Shown here: piece after piece, positions 34,885-45,307 of the stretch
How the letters are laid out: each line of letters opens with the position of its first letter
Position numbering within the stretch: the first letter of the stretch is position 1
Assembly: GCF_003815975.1 (NCBI RefSeq)
Contig: NZ_CP033932.1
Coordinates: 2,895,501 to 2,959,500 of the forward strand
Source of the DNA: Chryseobacterium bernardetii
GTDB lineage: Bacteria > Bacteroidota > Bacteroidia > Flavobacteriales > Weeksellaceae
DNA length: 64,000 nt
Direction of reading: 5' to 3'
Notes under the pieces: generated by a model
Database searches by the model: none
Told to the model about the DNA's origin: nothing
Seen by the model: the letters and a program-made list of their open reading frames with translations, nothing else
Program-made: the position numbers and the translations under genes

Positions 34885-35110
34885 AGGCAAAATATTTATA
34901 GATTGCTATTTTGAATAAATAAAAATTATTTTTTTACATCTTTTAATTAATGTTTTATAGGGTTTTCAATAAAATATACTTGATTCGCTAATGTGGGTTT
35001 GTTTTAAGATTTTAAAATATCATAATGTGGATATTGGGACCTTAAAGAAGTAAATTGGAAAAAATGAAGTAACTTTACATTCTCTTTTTTATAAAAAGTT
35101 AGAAAATTAT

Positions 35111-38100
35111 ATGTATTTAATTTTTGACACAGAAACAACAGGATTACCAAAAAACTTCAATGCTCCGCTTTCGGATTCAGAAAACTGGCCAAGAATGGTT
35201 CAGATTGCATGGCAGGTGCATGATGATGATGGTAATTTAATTGAAAATCAGGATTATATAATAAAGCCTGAAGGATATGATATCCCCTTTAATGCCGCCA
35301 GAATCCACGGGATTACTACGAAAATTGCGAATGAAGAAGGTCGTGATCTGCAGGAGATTTTGGAAGAGTTTTCTAAGGTTCTTGAAAAGATAAGAGTTGT
35401 GTCCGGACACAATGTTGAATTTGATTACAACATTGTAGGTGCAGAATTTTATAGAAAAAATATAAAAGATAATCTTCAGGAGAAGCCCAGAGCAGACACA
35501 ATGATTCTCGGGACCGATTTCTGCCAGCTGGGCGGAGGTCGTGGAGGCCGTTTTAAGCCTCCAAAACTGGAAGAACTTTATGAAAAGCTTTACGGGAGTA
35601 AGTTTGATGAAGCCCATAATGCTGCTGCCGACGTAAATGCTACAGCCAGAGCATTCTTCGAAATGGTAAGAATTGGTGTTGTTCCTGCTGAAACATTAAA
35701 GATTTCAGAGGATCAATTAGCCTATTTCAAAAGTCTTTATCCTGATCCGATAAAACCCTTCAATATTGTTATCAGAAGACAGGTTGCAGATTTTCATAAT
35801 AAGAAGAAACAGCAGGATTTCGGGAGTATTGATGAAATTGATCTGGGTAAATATTTCAACTTTGATAATCATAGTGTTTTCTCAACGCTTACAGCTACTT
35901 CAAGTATTAATGATCTGATAAAAAAAGCTTCTGATGAGAACTTCCCGGCTGTTGGAATGGTAGATCTTGGGAATATGATGGGTGCTTTTAAATTTGTTTC
36001 CGCAGTGGAAGGTGCCAATGCAGACAGAGCTAAAAAGCATAAAGAATATTTAGCAAGAAGAGAGGAAGCAGAACAAAACGGAACGGAATTTAATGAAGAA
36101 GAACCGGTTTCTGAACCATTGATTCCTGTTGTTGGTTGTGAATTTTATATTTCCGACCGCTATGAACAGAAGCAGTTTACCAAAGACGATCCGGACAGGA
36201 GAACTCAGGTAGTGCTTCTGGCAAAAAACTTTAACGGATATAAAAACCTGGCAAAACTTTCAAGTATCGGTTTCTTAAAGGGGTTCTATTTTGGAGTTCC
36301 AAGGATTAGCAGGGAATTGATCGCTGAATATAAAGAAGGTATAATTGCTTTGACTTCCGGGATTCACGGAGATATTCCTGATGCGATCTTAAATACCGGT
36401 GAGCAAAAAGGGGAGGAGCTTTTCAAATGGTGGAGTGATACTTTTGGGGATGATTTCTATGTTCAGCTTCAAAACCATAAACTGCCTGAAGAGGAACACT
36501 TAAATGAAGTTCTGTTATATCTGGCAGATAAATATAACGTTAAAATTCTCGCTCAGAACGAAACTTTCTATACTAATAAAGATGATGCCAATATCCAGGA
36601 TATTGTTAGCTGTATTAAAGATGGAGAAAAGCTTACAACCCCTATCGGAAAAGGATTTGGAAAAAGGAGAGGACTTGCTACAGGGGAGTATTATATAAAA
36701 AACTCGGATGAGCTAAAGGAAGCTTTTCTTGCTTATCCTGATGCCTTTGAAGCATATGAAGAGTTCTTTGCAAAGTTTAAGCCTTATACTTTAAAAAGAG
36801 ATGTTCTCCTTCCGAAGTTTGATATTCCTGAAGAATTTATCCATCCTGAAGATGAATTAGATGGCGGGAAAAGAGGGGAAATGGCCTATCTTACCCATCT
36901 TACTTACGAAGGAGCCAAAAGGAGATATGTTGAGACAGGTATTACAGATGAAATAAAGGAACGTCTGGATTTTGAGTTGGAAGTAATTGCCAATACCGGA
37001 TATCCGGGGTACTTCCTTATTGTTCAGGACTTTTGTAATGAAGCCCGTAATATGGGAGTCTGGGTAGGTCCGGGAAGAGGATCTGCTGCAGGATCTGCTG
37101 TGGCTTATTGTATTGGAATTACCAATGTTGATCCTATAAAATATGATCTCCTTTTTGAGAGATTCCTGAATCCTGAGAGGGTTTCGATGCCTGATATTGA
37201 TATCGATTTTGATGATGAAGGTAGAGACCGGGTTATCAAGTGGGTAATTGAAAAATATGGCCAGAGCCAGGTGGCACAGATTATCACGTATTCCGTATTG
37301 GGAGGGAAATCTGCCATTAAAGATGCCGGAAGGGTACTGGATGTTCCTATTCCTGATACGAACAATATTGCTAAGCTTATTCCTTCTACACCGGGGATGA
37401 ACATTGCAAAAGCATTAGCAAAATATGATAAATTAAAGCCGGAGGAACAAATGCTTGTTGATGAGATGAGGTATGTTCTGGAAAGTCCTGATGATTCCCG
37501 CCACGGAGTACTGGCAAGTGCTAAAAAGATGGAAGGATGTATCAGGAATACCGGAATCCATGCCTGTGGTGTTATCATTACACCGGAAGATGTGAGTAAT
37601 CTTGTTCCGGTAACCATTGCCGCCAAAGATGCTGACATTCTGGTATCCCAGTTTGATAACTCAGTGGCAGAAAGTGCCGGACTTCTGAAAATGGACTTCC
37701 TGGGGCTTAGGACACTGACAATCATTAAAGATGCATTAAAACTTGTGAAGGCAAGGCATGGAGTAGATATTGATCCGGACCAGATCCCATTGGATGATGC
37801 TAAAACCTATCAGTTATTTAAAGAAGGTAGAACGGTTGGTATTTTCCAGTATGAAAGTCCCGGGATGCAAAAATACATGAGAGAGCTTAAGCCTACTGTT
37901 TTTGCCGATCTTATTGCCATGAACGCACTGTACCGTCCGGGTCCTATTAAATATATCCCGAACTTTATTAACAGAAAGCACGGTATTGAAGAAATTGTTT
38001 ATGATTTACCGGAAACAGAAGAATATTTAAAGGAAACTTACGGGATTACCGTTTACCAGGAGCAGGTAATGCTTCTTTCCCAGAAACTGGCCAACTTTAC

Positions 38101-39778
38101 AAAAGGTGAGGCTGATACCCTGAGAAAAGCAATGGGTAAGAAACAGATTGATGTTCTTAACAAAATGTATCCTAAATTCATTGAAGGTGGCAGAAAAAAT
38201 AACCTTAATGAAGAAAGATTAGAGAAGATCTGGAATGACTGGAAAGCCTTTGCAGAATATGCCTTCAATAAATCGCACTCAACCTGTTATGCTTTTATTG
38301 CTTATCAGACAGCTTATTTAAAAGCTAATTATCCGGCAGAATATATGGCAAGTGTGATGAGTAATAACATTAACAATACGGATTCAATTACCATGTTCAT
38401 GGAGGATTGTAAAAGTATGGGAGTGGATGTTTTGGGACCTGATGTGAATGAATCTCAATATAAATTCTCCGTAAACGAAAAAGGTCAGATCCGTTTTGGT
38501 TTAGGAGCAATCAAAGGAATCGGAGAAGGCCCAAGTGAGGCCATTACAAGAGAAAGGGAAAATGGAAGATTTAAAAATGTCTATGACTTTTTTGAGAGAA
38601 TACTACCGTCCCAGATGAATAAGAGAGTTGCGGAAAGTTTAGTGGTTGCGGGTGCTTTTGATGAACTTGATACCTTCCACAGAGGTCAGTATTTTGATAT
38701 TGATATGGCTGGAAAAACTAATCTTGAGCGATTGATTAGATACGGACAAAGCTTCCAGGAAAGTAAAAACGAAATGGAGTATTCTCTGTTTGCTGATTTT
38801 GCAGATGAGGTTCAGATTGAGCAGCCAAAACTAGCTCCTTGCCCCGAATGGCCCAATATGCATAAGTTGAATAAGGAAAAGGAAACCATTGGATTCTATC
38901 TTTCTGCACATCCATTAGATGAGTTTAAATATCAGTTCCAGTTTATGCAGGGAAGGCTTTCCAAGAAATCAGTTCTGGAAAAAGAGGAGGAGGTAAAGGT
39001 GACCACTGATGAAGCTCCTGTTCTGGAGCAGGATTCAGTAGATGAAACTACTGACCTTACTGAGATTATTTCTGATGAATTATCTGTTGGAGACGAAGAA
39101 ATTATTGAAGAAACAACCAAAAAAGCTGAACCCAAAGGAAACTTCTTATTCTTAAACCTTGATGAGGTGGATGCTTACAAAGAACAGGCTTTTGCCAATA
39201 AGCAGGATGAGCTGTTTGAAGAAAAAAAGAAAGATTGGAAAACCCTTCAGAAAGAGAGAGAGAACGGAGGCGGTGGAAAAGAATATACCGTAGCAGGTCT
39301 CATCACAGAATATAGGGTTCAGGATGGTTTCAGAAGCGGTGAAAAAGTAGCTTTTGTGACGTTGGAAGACTATTCCGGTTCCTATTCTTTCAGATTGGGA
39401 GACAGAGATTACATGAGATTGAAGGAGAAGCTTGAAGTGCAGAGGTTTGTTATCTTTAAAATCAAATTTGCCCAGGTAAAAGACGGAAGAGTATTTGTGA
39501 ATGTAAATGATGTGATTGAGCTTCAGGAAGCATTTGAAAGATTTGCCAAGAGTATTTCATTAGTGATGGACGTGATGGATGTGAGACGTGAGGATCTGGA
39601 TTTTTTCAGGAATGTATTAGATAGGAATAAAGGAAATCAGAAACTGAAGTTCTTTATCAAAAATATTGATGATGATTCTCATATTGAAGTTCAGTCTATG
39701 AAACATTCTGTAGATCTGAACGGAGATTTTATCAAAGAAATACAATTACTGAATAAATATGAATTCTATCTGAACTAA
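35111..39778 (+). CDS. dnaE: DNA polymerase III alpha subunit with fused DnaQ-type exonuclease
   Basis: A 1555-residue replicative polymerase. Residues 1-185 are a DEDDh proofreading exonuclease: FDTETTGL, SGHNVEFDYNIVG and AHNAAADVNA carry the metal ligands and catalytic His. Residues about 250-500 are the PHP domain, but its first motif reads STLTATSSIN and a later one VDLGN where HxH and DHGN are usual, so it should be inactive. The polymerase core has GPGRGSAAGSAVAYC and the catalytic PDIDIDFDDEGRDRV (about residue 693). An OB fold lies at about 1385-1470. Stand-alone DnaE proteins are near 1150 residues. The fusion places proofreading and synthesis in one chain. Confidence 0.95.
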   Translation: MYLIFDTETTGLPKNFNAPLSDSENWPRMVQIAWQVHDDDGNLIENQDYIIKPEGYDIPFNAARIHGITTKIANEEGRDLQEILEEFSKVLEKIRVVSGHNVEFDYNIVGAEFYRKNIKDNLQEKPRADTMILGTDFCQLGGGRGGRFKPPKLEELYEKLYGSKFDEAHNAAADVNATARAFFEMVRIGVVPAETLKISEDQLAYFKSLYPDPIKPFNIVIRRQVADFHNKKKQQDFGSIDEIDLGKYFNFDNHSVFSTLTATSSINDLIKKASDENFPAVGMVDLGNMMGAFKFVSAVEGANADRAKKHKEYLARREEAEQNGTEFNEEEPVSEPLIPVVGCEFYISDRYEQKQFTKDDPDRRTQVVLLAKNFNGYKNLAKLSSIGFLKGFYFGVPRISRELIAEYKEGIIALTSGIHGDIPDAILNTGEQKGEELFKWWSDTFGDDFYVQLQNHKLPEEEHLNEVLLYLADKYNVKILAQNETFYTNKDDANIQDIVSCIKDGEKLTTPIGKGFGKRRGLATGEYYIKNSDELKEAFLAYPDAFEAYEEFFAKFKPYTLKRDVLLPKFDIPEEFIHPEDELDGGKRGEMAYLTHLTYEGAKRRYVETGITDEIKERLDFELEVIANTGYPGYFLIVQDFCNEARNMGVWVGPGRGSAAGSAVAYCIGITNVDPIKYDLLFERFLNPERVSMPDIDIDFDDEGRDRVIKWVIEKYGQSQVAQIITYSVLGGKSAIKDAGRVLDVPIPDTNNIAKLIPSTPGMNIAKALAKYDKLKPEEQMLVDEMRYVLESPDDSRHGVLASAKKMEGCIRNTGIHACGVIITPEDVSNLVPVTIAAKDADILVSQFDNSVAESAGLLKMDFLGLRTLTIIKDALKLVKARHGVDIDPDQIPLDDAKTYQLFKEGRTVGIFQYESPGMQKYMRELKPTVFADLIAMNALYRPGPIKYIPNFINRKHGIEEIVYDLPETEEYLKETYGITVYQEQVMLLSQKLANFTKGEADTLRKAMGKKQIDVLNKMYPKFIEGGRKNNLNEERLEKIWNDWKAFAEYAFNKSHSTCYAFIAYQTAYLKANYPAEYMASVMSNNINNTDSITMFMEDCKSMGVDVLGPDVNESQYKFSVNEKGQIRFGLGAIKGIGEGPSEAITRERENGRFKNVYDFFERILPSQMNKRVAESLVVAGAFDELDTFHRGQYFDIDMAGKTNLERLIRYGQSFQESKNEMEYSLFADFADEVQIEQPKLAPCPEWPNMHKLNKEKETIGFYLSAHPLDEFKYQFQFMQGRLSKKSVLEKEEEVKVTTDEAPVLEQDSVDETTDLTEIISDELSVGDEEIIEETTKKAEPKGNFLFLNLDEVDAYKEQAFANKQDELFEEKKKDWKTLQKERENGGGGKEYTVAGLITEYRVQDGFRSGEKVAFVTLEDYSGSYSFRLGDRDYMRLKEKLEVQRFVIFKIKFAQVKDGRVFVNVNDVIELQEAFERFAKSISLVMDVMDVRREDLDFFRNVLDRNKGNQKLKFFIKNIDDDSHIEVQSMKHSVDLNGDFIKEIQLLNKYEFYLN

Positions 39779-39799
39779 AAAATAGAATATTTGGATTTG

Positions 39800-39826
39800 A
39801 AAAGTGGCTTTTTGGCCACTTTTTTT
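39800..39826 (+). terminator. Terminator after dnaE
   Basis: Stem AAAGTGGC and GCCACTTT with a T-rich loop, followed by a T run, about 20 bases after the dnaE stop. Confidence 0.85.
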
Positions 39827-40123
39827 GTTTAGGGAAGCTAAATAATTGATATTAATTAATTTAAATGAAAAAATATTATTTTATGTTAAGTTTGAATTTT
39901 TTTACAGGTAGGGTTTTATTTATTTAAATTTAATTAATTGTAAATCAGTGTGTTAAAATGTATATTTTAATTTGATGATTAATTGCTAAAATTAAATTAT
40001 TGTTTAATTTTTCTTAAAAAAACACGGTTTTAATAATTCACTGATTAATGTTTTTTAATATTTTATGATATTTATCTAAATATTTTTTACTTTTACCGCC
40101 CTAACTTTTATTATTACTAATTT
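39827..40123. other. Very AT-rich intergenic stretch
   Basis: About 300 bases of almost pure A/T with no reading frame and no clear TTTG-N19-TAnnTTTG promoter. The leader of the T9SS repeat protein gene probably begins near its right end (TACTTTTACCG at about 40087). Confidence 0.5.
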
Positions 40124-43060
40124 ATGAAAAGAATTCTACTGATGTGTATGACGGCTCTTAGTATAGGAGCGTCAGCGCAAATTATCGTTAATGAAGGATT
40201 CGAGGGCATGACTTCTTTGCCTGCGGGATGGACCTCATCTGCATTGCCTTCAACTGCCACACAGTCACCTACAATTTCAATGTGGTCAGGTGGGACGGCC
40301 TGCGCAGGGTCTAATATGGTTTACAGAAACCTTTATAACAGTGTAACTTCTCAAAGCCTGATTTACTCTTCTACTACTTCAAATGGCCTGGCTTTGAATT
40401 ATTCATTCCAATACGCGGCCAAAGGCTTTTCAACAACAGGAGCTATTAAAGGAAACTTTACGGCAGAATATTCTATAGATGGTGGAGCTAACTGGAATAC
40501 ATTGGTGGCTCCAGTTAATCTTGACAGTCCAAATTCTTCTCCGATTCCTTGTACAACTCTTTCCGGGACTATTCCGGCAGGGGCTATTCCTGTAGGGGCG
40601 GATTTTAAATTCAGGATTGTTTCAAACTACAGCTCGCCTTCCGATTTTTATATAGGATTTGATGAAATTAAGCTGCTACAGCCTGCAACAACACTTCCCG
40701 GATGTGCTACATTAACAGTGCCTGCAACAGGAGCAACTGCTGTATCCAGAACTCCAACGCTTAAATGGAATGCCGCATCTTCCGCTTCCGAATATCTGTT
40801 GAGTATAGGAACAACCCCTGGAGGTACAGACATAATGAATAATGTAAATGTGGGAGGTGCTCTCAGTTATACTGTTCCGGCAGCAAGTGCACTTAATTAT
40901 TCAAAAACTTACTATGCTAAAGTAACTCCAACCAATAATATTGGAAATAATACGACATGTGAGGAAAGTTCTTTCACTACTCTGAACATTGGTTGCCCGT
41001 CGGTAAGTGCACCGAGTTCAGCAGCAGTTGGAGTTTCGGTTCTTCCTACCATTAGTTGGTCTTCAATTTCTGGTGCTACAGGATATAGAATATCCATGGG
41101 GACTACCGCGGGCGGAACAGATATCTTGAACAATGTAGATGTAGGAAATGTGACGAGTTATGCTCTTACAACACAATTGTTGTTCAATACAAAATATTAT
41201 TATACCGTTAATTCTTACAGTCCTACTTCTGTAAGTTCAGGTTGTACGGAGAGGAATTTTACTACGGCACTTCTTTGTCCATCAGTAAGTGCTCCAAGTT
41301 CATCAGCAACTGGAGTATCAGTGCTTCCTACTATCAGCTGGACAGCAATAACCGGAGCTACAGGATATAGAATTACTATGGGAACTACCGCTGGCGGAAG
41401 TGATATTATGAATAATGTGGATGTTGGAAATGTTGCTACTTATACACTTACAACACCTTTAGCATTTAATACCAAATATTATTATAAGGTAATAGCTTAT
41501 TCAGGAAGTACAGAGGGAACAACCTGTACTGAAAGGAATTTTACAACAGCTGCTTTATGCCCGTCTGTTTCAGCGCCAAGTTCATCAGCAACCGGAGTTT
41601 CAATATTGCCTACCATTACATGGGGAGCAATAACCGGAGTTACCGGATATAGAATTACTATGGGTACTACTGCTGGTGGAAATGATATTATGGATAATGT
41701 GGATGTAGGAAATGTAACAACTTATACATTAACTACACCTTTGTCATTTGCTACTAAGTACTATTATAAAGTGATTGCCTATTCGGGAAGTACAGTAGGA
41801 ACAGCCTGTACAGAAAGAAATTTTACAACAAGTACTTTATGTCCTTCAATTTCATCACCGAGTTCAGGCGCAACTGGAGTATCTCTAGCCCCTACTATTA
41901 CATGGGGAGCAATTACAGGAGTTACCGGATATAGAATATCCATGGGAACTACTTCAGGAGGAACTGATATCTTAAATAATGTTGATGTGGGGAATGTTAC
42001 TTCATATACTGTTTCTACTCCTTTAGCATTTACAACGAAATATTATTATACAGTAACAGCGTATAGCGGAGCACTTACAGGAACTAGTTGTACTGTAAAT
42101 AACTTTACTACTCAAGGAGTATGTCCGGTTGTAACATATCCTGCAGCTGCTGCAACACTTCAGTCGGTAACACCTACAATAAAATGGAATGCAATGCCGA
42201 CAGCTGCTTATTATACCCTAACTATTGGGACAACGGCTGGCGGATCTGATATTATGAATAATGTTAATATTGGAAATGTTACTTCATATACCGTTGCAAC
42301 TCCATTAACATTAGGAACTAAATATTATTATAAAGTAAATACCGATACCTCAACAGCTTGTACTGAAAGGACACTTACAGTGAATTCAAACCCGGCACCA
42401 GCTAATGATAACTGTTCAGGAGCATTGGTTGCAACATCTTTTCCATATACCTATTCGCAGACTGATGGAGCAGGTTCTACCAATGGAACCGGTTTTATTA
42501 CAGCATGTTCTTCTGGAAGTAATGATGGAATGTGGTTTAAATTTACCGGAAACGGTAGCGAGATTACTGTAGCTGCTAAGAATACTACAAGTTGGGATCA
42601 TAAAGTTTCTGTATACACTGGAAGCTGTGGTGCTCTTACCTGTGTAGGAACTAAAGATTCAGAACTTTCAAGTGTTGGTAGTATTGAAACACTTACCTTT
42701 AATTCTGTTGCGGGTGCTGTATATTATGTAAATGTTGCATATTATTCTTCATCAGAAGACCTAACAGAAGGAAATTTTGACCTGAGTATTACAAGCAGCA
42801 CATTATCTACATCTGAAATAGTTGCTGAGAAAATAAAAGAAATCAAAGTGTATCCTAATCCATTTACTGATATCCTGAACATTTCTGAAATTTCCAAAGT
42901 ACAGTCTGTTTCTGTTGTAGATCTTGCGGGAAGAGTGGTAAAAACTATTGGAAAGCCATCTTCTGAGCTTCATTTGGCAGACCTGAAACAAGGCATGTAT
43001 TTAATTGTATTACATATGAAGGACGGATCAAGACAAGTGGTTAAGTCAATTAAGAAATAA
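40124..43060 (+). CDS. Secreted multi-repeat (Fn3-like) protein with T9SS sorting domain
   Basis: A 978-residue surface or secreted protein. The signal peptide is MKRILLMCMTALSIGASAQ. Residues about 20-190 resemble a cleaved-adhesin/choice-of-anchor domain (IIVNEGFEGMTSLPAGWTSS). Six Fn3-like modules of about 94 residues follow, each beginning C(P/A)SVSAPSS-like and containing MGTTAGGTDI and KYYYKV. A pre-peptidase-like domain (NDNCSGALVATSFPYTYSQT) comes next, and the last 75 residues are the T9SS sorting domain (KVYPNPFTDILNI, QGMYLIVLHMKDGSRQVVK). It is probably an adhesin or matrix protein. Confidence 0.88.
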   Translation: MKRILLMCMTALSIGASAQIIVNEGFEGMTSLPAGWTSSALPSTATQSPTISMWSGGTACAGSNMVYRNLYNSVTSQSLIYSSTTSNGLALNYSFQYAAKGFSTTGAIKGNFTAEYSIDGGANWNTLVAPVNLDSPNSSPIPCTTLSGTIPAGAIPVGADFKFRIVSNYSSPSDFYIGFDEIKLLQPATTLPGCATLTVPATGATAVSRTPTLKWNAASSASEYLLSIGTTPGGTDIMNNVNVGGALSYTVPAASALNYSKTYYAKVTPTNNIGNNTTCEESSFTTLNIGCPSVSAPSSAAVGVSVLPTISWSSISGATGYRISMGTTAGGTDILNNVDVGNVTSYALTTQLLFNTKYYYTVNSYSPTSVSSGCTERNFTTALLCPSVSAPSSSATGVSVLPTISWTAITGATGYRITMGTTAGGSDIMNNVDVGNVATYTLTTPLAFNTKYYYKVIAYSGSTEGTTCTERNFTTAALCPSVSAPSSSATGVSILPTITWGAITGVTGYRITMGTTAGGNDIMDNVDVGNVTTYTLTTPLSFATKYYYKVIAYSGSTVGTACTERNFTTSTLCPSISSPSSGATGVSLAPTITWGAITGVTGYRISMGTTSGGTDILNNVDVGNVTSYTVSTPLAFTTKYYYTVTAYSGALTGTSCTVNNFTTQGVCPVVTYPAAAATLQSVTPTIKWNAMPTAAYYTLTIGTTAGGSDIMNNVNIGNVTSYTVATPLTLGTKYYYKVNTDTSTACTERTLTVNSNPAPANDNCSGALVATSFPYTYSQTDGAGSTNGTGFITACSSGSNDGMWFKFTGNGSEITVAAKNTTSWDHKVSVYTGSCGALTCVGTKDSELSSVGSIETLTFNSVAGAVYYVNVAYYSSSEDLTEGNFDLSITSSTLSTSEIVAEKIKEIKVYPNPFTDILNISEISKVQSVSVVDLAGRVVKTIGKPSSELHLADLKQGMYLIVLHMKDGSRQVVKSIKK
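40703..42390 (+). repeat. Tandem 282-bp Fn3-like coding repeat
   Basis: Conserved Cys codons at 40994, 41276, 41558, 41840 and 42122 are exactly 282 bases apart (94 codons). The first module, at 40703, is 291 bases from the second. The modules are highly alike in sequence, so unequal crossing-over is expected to change copy number. Confidence 0.85.
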
Positions 43061-43081
43061 AATCAATTAATATAATAATTT

Positions 43082-43113
43082 AAAGCAGTGACTTAATAGT
43101 TACTGCTTTTTTT
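43082..43113 (+). terminator. Terminator after the first T9SS repeat protein
   Basis: AAAGCAGTGAC pairs with GTTACTGCTTT (one G-U pair), followed by a T run. Confidence 0.8.
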
Positions 43114-43185
43114 TAATTTTTTTTTAATATTGTATTAAAATTATTATTAATTTGGTAAGTAGATTAACACCTTAAAAAATTGTAT

Positions 43186-45147
43186 ATGAAGAAAATCTTA
43201 CTCTTGTGTTTACTGATGGTAAACATGCTTATAAGTGCCCAAATTACTTTAGGCCAGGGAAGTACTGTTGTTGGGAAAGTTCCGGTCGACAGCTATTGGG
43301 AATATTCTTATTCTCAACAAATATTTACAAAACAGGAAATCAATGCTAATGCAGCAGGAAACATTACAGGTCTCAAATTTTATCTTGATCCTGCCGGAAT
43401 TATAACGAACTCATCAGACTGGGTAGTGTATTTAGGGCATACTTCTAAAACTGAATTTACCTCTGATACAGATTGGGTTCCTGTTTCAGACCTTACAGAA
43501 GTATATGCCGGTACAGTTAGTAATGTAAACGGAATGGTAGAACTCACTTTTGCTACTCCTTTTCCTTATAATAATACACAGAACCTGGTGATTGCAGTAG
43601 ATGAAAATAATCCGGCTTATGATGATGAACGTGTATTTTATGTACATCATCTTAATAATGTACCTAAAAACTCTATTGGGATTATAGGCTTTTCAGATAT
43701 CGATCCTTCAGATCCTGGCTATGGCAGTTTATTTGATTACAGATCTGTTGTCAGTTTTATGGGATTAACAGCTAATGCATTACCAGCCTGTACTTCTGTA
43801 ATGTCGCCGGCAAATAATGCTGTTATGGTACCATTAACTTCTGATATTAGCTGGTATCCGTCACCCGGAGCTACAAGCTATAAAATATCTATAGGAACCA
43901 CCCCGGGCGGTTCTAATATCGTGAATCAGCAAACAGTAACTACTACGAGTTTTACACCATCATCTCCTCTTTCTTTAGATACCACTTATTATGTAAAAGT
44001 TACAGCAGTGGGAGCAGGAGGAGAATCTTCAGGATGTGCCGAAACAAAATTTACAACAACACTCTCTTCTCCTTTGAATGATGAATGCGCTACAGCAGTT
44101 ACTTTAACAGTAAATCCGGATATGAACTGTGCAAGTAAAACATTTGGGCATACCTTTGGAGCTACTGATTCCAGTTTGCCGGTAGATCCTTGCTATGGGG
44201 AAGCTGATGATGATGTATGGTACAAATTCACTGCAACTTCAGCATCTCATATAGTTTCATTGAGTAATATGGTTTCTATAGGTTCTGAAGATAGTTATTC
44301 TCTTCAGTTTCAGGTTTTAAGTGGCGATTGCAGTACCCTGGCAAATGTTGTATGCTCAGATTATGATGAACTTAAGGTGGTTTCTGGCCTTACGGTGGGG
44401 GCAACCTATTATATAAGAGTATATACAGACGGAGGAGCAGGTGAGGCTCAAAGCTTTGATATTTGTATAGGAACACTTCCTCCAACACCAGTAAATGATG
44501 ACTGCTCAGGGGCATTAACTGCTTCAACATTCCCTTATACATATACACAATCTGATGCTGCAGGAGCTACTAATAATAGCGGTTTTGTTGAAATCTGCTC
44601 CAATAGTATGAATGATGGTACCTGGTTTAAATTTACGGGAGATGGTACTATGCATCATATTAAAGTTTCAATGCCGGCAGGAAGTGATTTTGATCCGCAG
44701 ATAGGAGTATTTAGTGGTGCTTGTGATAGTCTTGCATGTGAAAGTACTATTGACAGTAATAGCGCAGGCAACGCAGAAGAAATTTCTGTACCAACTGTTG
44801 CAGGAACTACCTACTATGTAAATGTAGGGCATTATAGTGGCTATACGGATTACTTAGAAGGAACATTCACCATTACTATTAATAAAGGAACTCTTGCGAC
44901 TTCAGAAGTCTCTAAAGCTAAGAATGAAATTAGAGTATATCCGAACCCATTTGCTGATATACTGAATATTGCAAAAGCAGATCAGGTGAAATCAGTCTCT
45001 GTTATGGATATTTCAGGCAGATTAGTGAAGACTATTGAAAACCCTTCCTCAATCCTTCATTTAAACGAATTGAAGCAAGGTCTGTATGTAGTGATTTTGA
45101 ATATGAAAGATGGAAGCAAACAGACCGTAAAAGCAATTAAGAAATAA
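43186..45147 (+). CDS. Secreted Fn3/PPC-domain protein with T9SS sorting domain
   Basis: A 653-residue exported protein paralogous to its upstream neighbour. The signal peptide is KKILLLCLLMVNMLISAQ. The N-terminal domain (about 20-195) is of unknown type. One Fn3-like module follows (CTSVMSPANNAVMVPLTSDI, with IGTTPGGSNIV). Two PPC-like domains follow (NDECATAVTLTVNPD and NDDCSGALTASTFPYTYTQS) and then the T9SS tail (RVYPNPFADILNIAKADQ, KDGSKQTVKAIKK). The start is set at the ATG at 43186 because the in-frame TTG two codons earlier adds nothing. The tails of the two neighbours are strikingly alike, showing a duplication. Confidence 0.88.
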   Translation: MKKILLLCLLMVNMLISAQITLGQGSTVVGKVPVDSYWEYSYSQQIFTKQEINANAAGNITGLKFYLDPAGIITNSSDWVVYLGHTSKTEFTSDTDWVPVSDLTEVYAGTVSNVNGMVELTFATPFPYNNTQNLVIAVDENNPAYDDERVFYVHHLNNVPKNSIGIIGFSDIDPSDPGYGSLFDYRSVVSFMGLTANALPACTSVMSPANNAVMVPLTSDISWYPSPGATSYKISIGTTPGGSNIVNQQTVTTTSFTPSSPLSLDTTYYVKVTAVGAGGESSGCAETKFTTTLSSPLNDECATAVTLTVNPDMNCASKTFGHTFGATDSSLPVDPCYGEADDDVWYKFTATSASHIVSLSNMVSIGSEDSYSLQFQVLSGDCSTLANVVCSDYDELKVVSGLTVGATYYIRVYTDGGAGEAQSFDICIGTLPPTPVNDDCSGALTASTFPYTYTQSDAAGATNNSGFVEICSNSMNDGTWFKFTGDGTMHHIKVSMPAGSDFDPQIGVFSGACDSLACESTIDSNSAGNAEEISVPTVAGTTYYVNVGHYSGYTDYLEGTFTITINKGTLATSEVSKAKNEIRVYPNPFADILNIAKADQVKSVSVMDISGRLVKTIENPSSILHLNELKQGLYVVILNMKDGSKQTVKAIKK

Positions 45148-45166
45148 TTAATCAATCTATGAACAG

Positions 45167-45196
45167 AAAAGACGAACCTGACGGTTCGTCTTTTTT
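45167..45196 (+). terminator. Terminator after the second T9SS protein
   Basis: GACGAACC (45171-45178) and GGTTCGTC (45183-45190) with flanking A/T pairs and a TGAC loop, followed by T residues. Confidence 0.88.
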
Positions 45197-45245
45197 ATTA
45201 ATGGTTGATTTTACAGTGTTAAATATAACTCAACTCTATATATTC

Positions 45246-45280
45246 AAAAAAGATGAGCGAAATTTTCACCCATCTTTTTA
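45246..45280 (-). terminator. Terminator downstream of the channel/small-protein unit
   Basis: AAAAAGATG (45247-45255) and CATCTTTTT (45271-45279) form the stem. It lies about 30 bases after the stop of the frame-shifted small membrane protein on the minus strand and supports transcription through that gene. Confidence 0.6.
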
Positions 45281-45307
45281 TTTTAATGATCTATCACTTA
45301 TTCCTCA

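Noticed and set aside
35237..35617. Long minus-strand frame opposite dnaE
   Set aside because: It lies fully inside a certain gene and encodes no recognisable domain; it is a shadow of the coding frame.
40703..42390. Regular 282-base repeat considered as a CRISPR-like array
   Set aside because: It is an open coding frame with Fn3-like modules, without short repeats and unique spacers.
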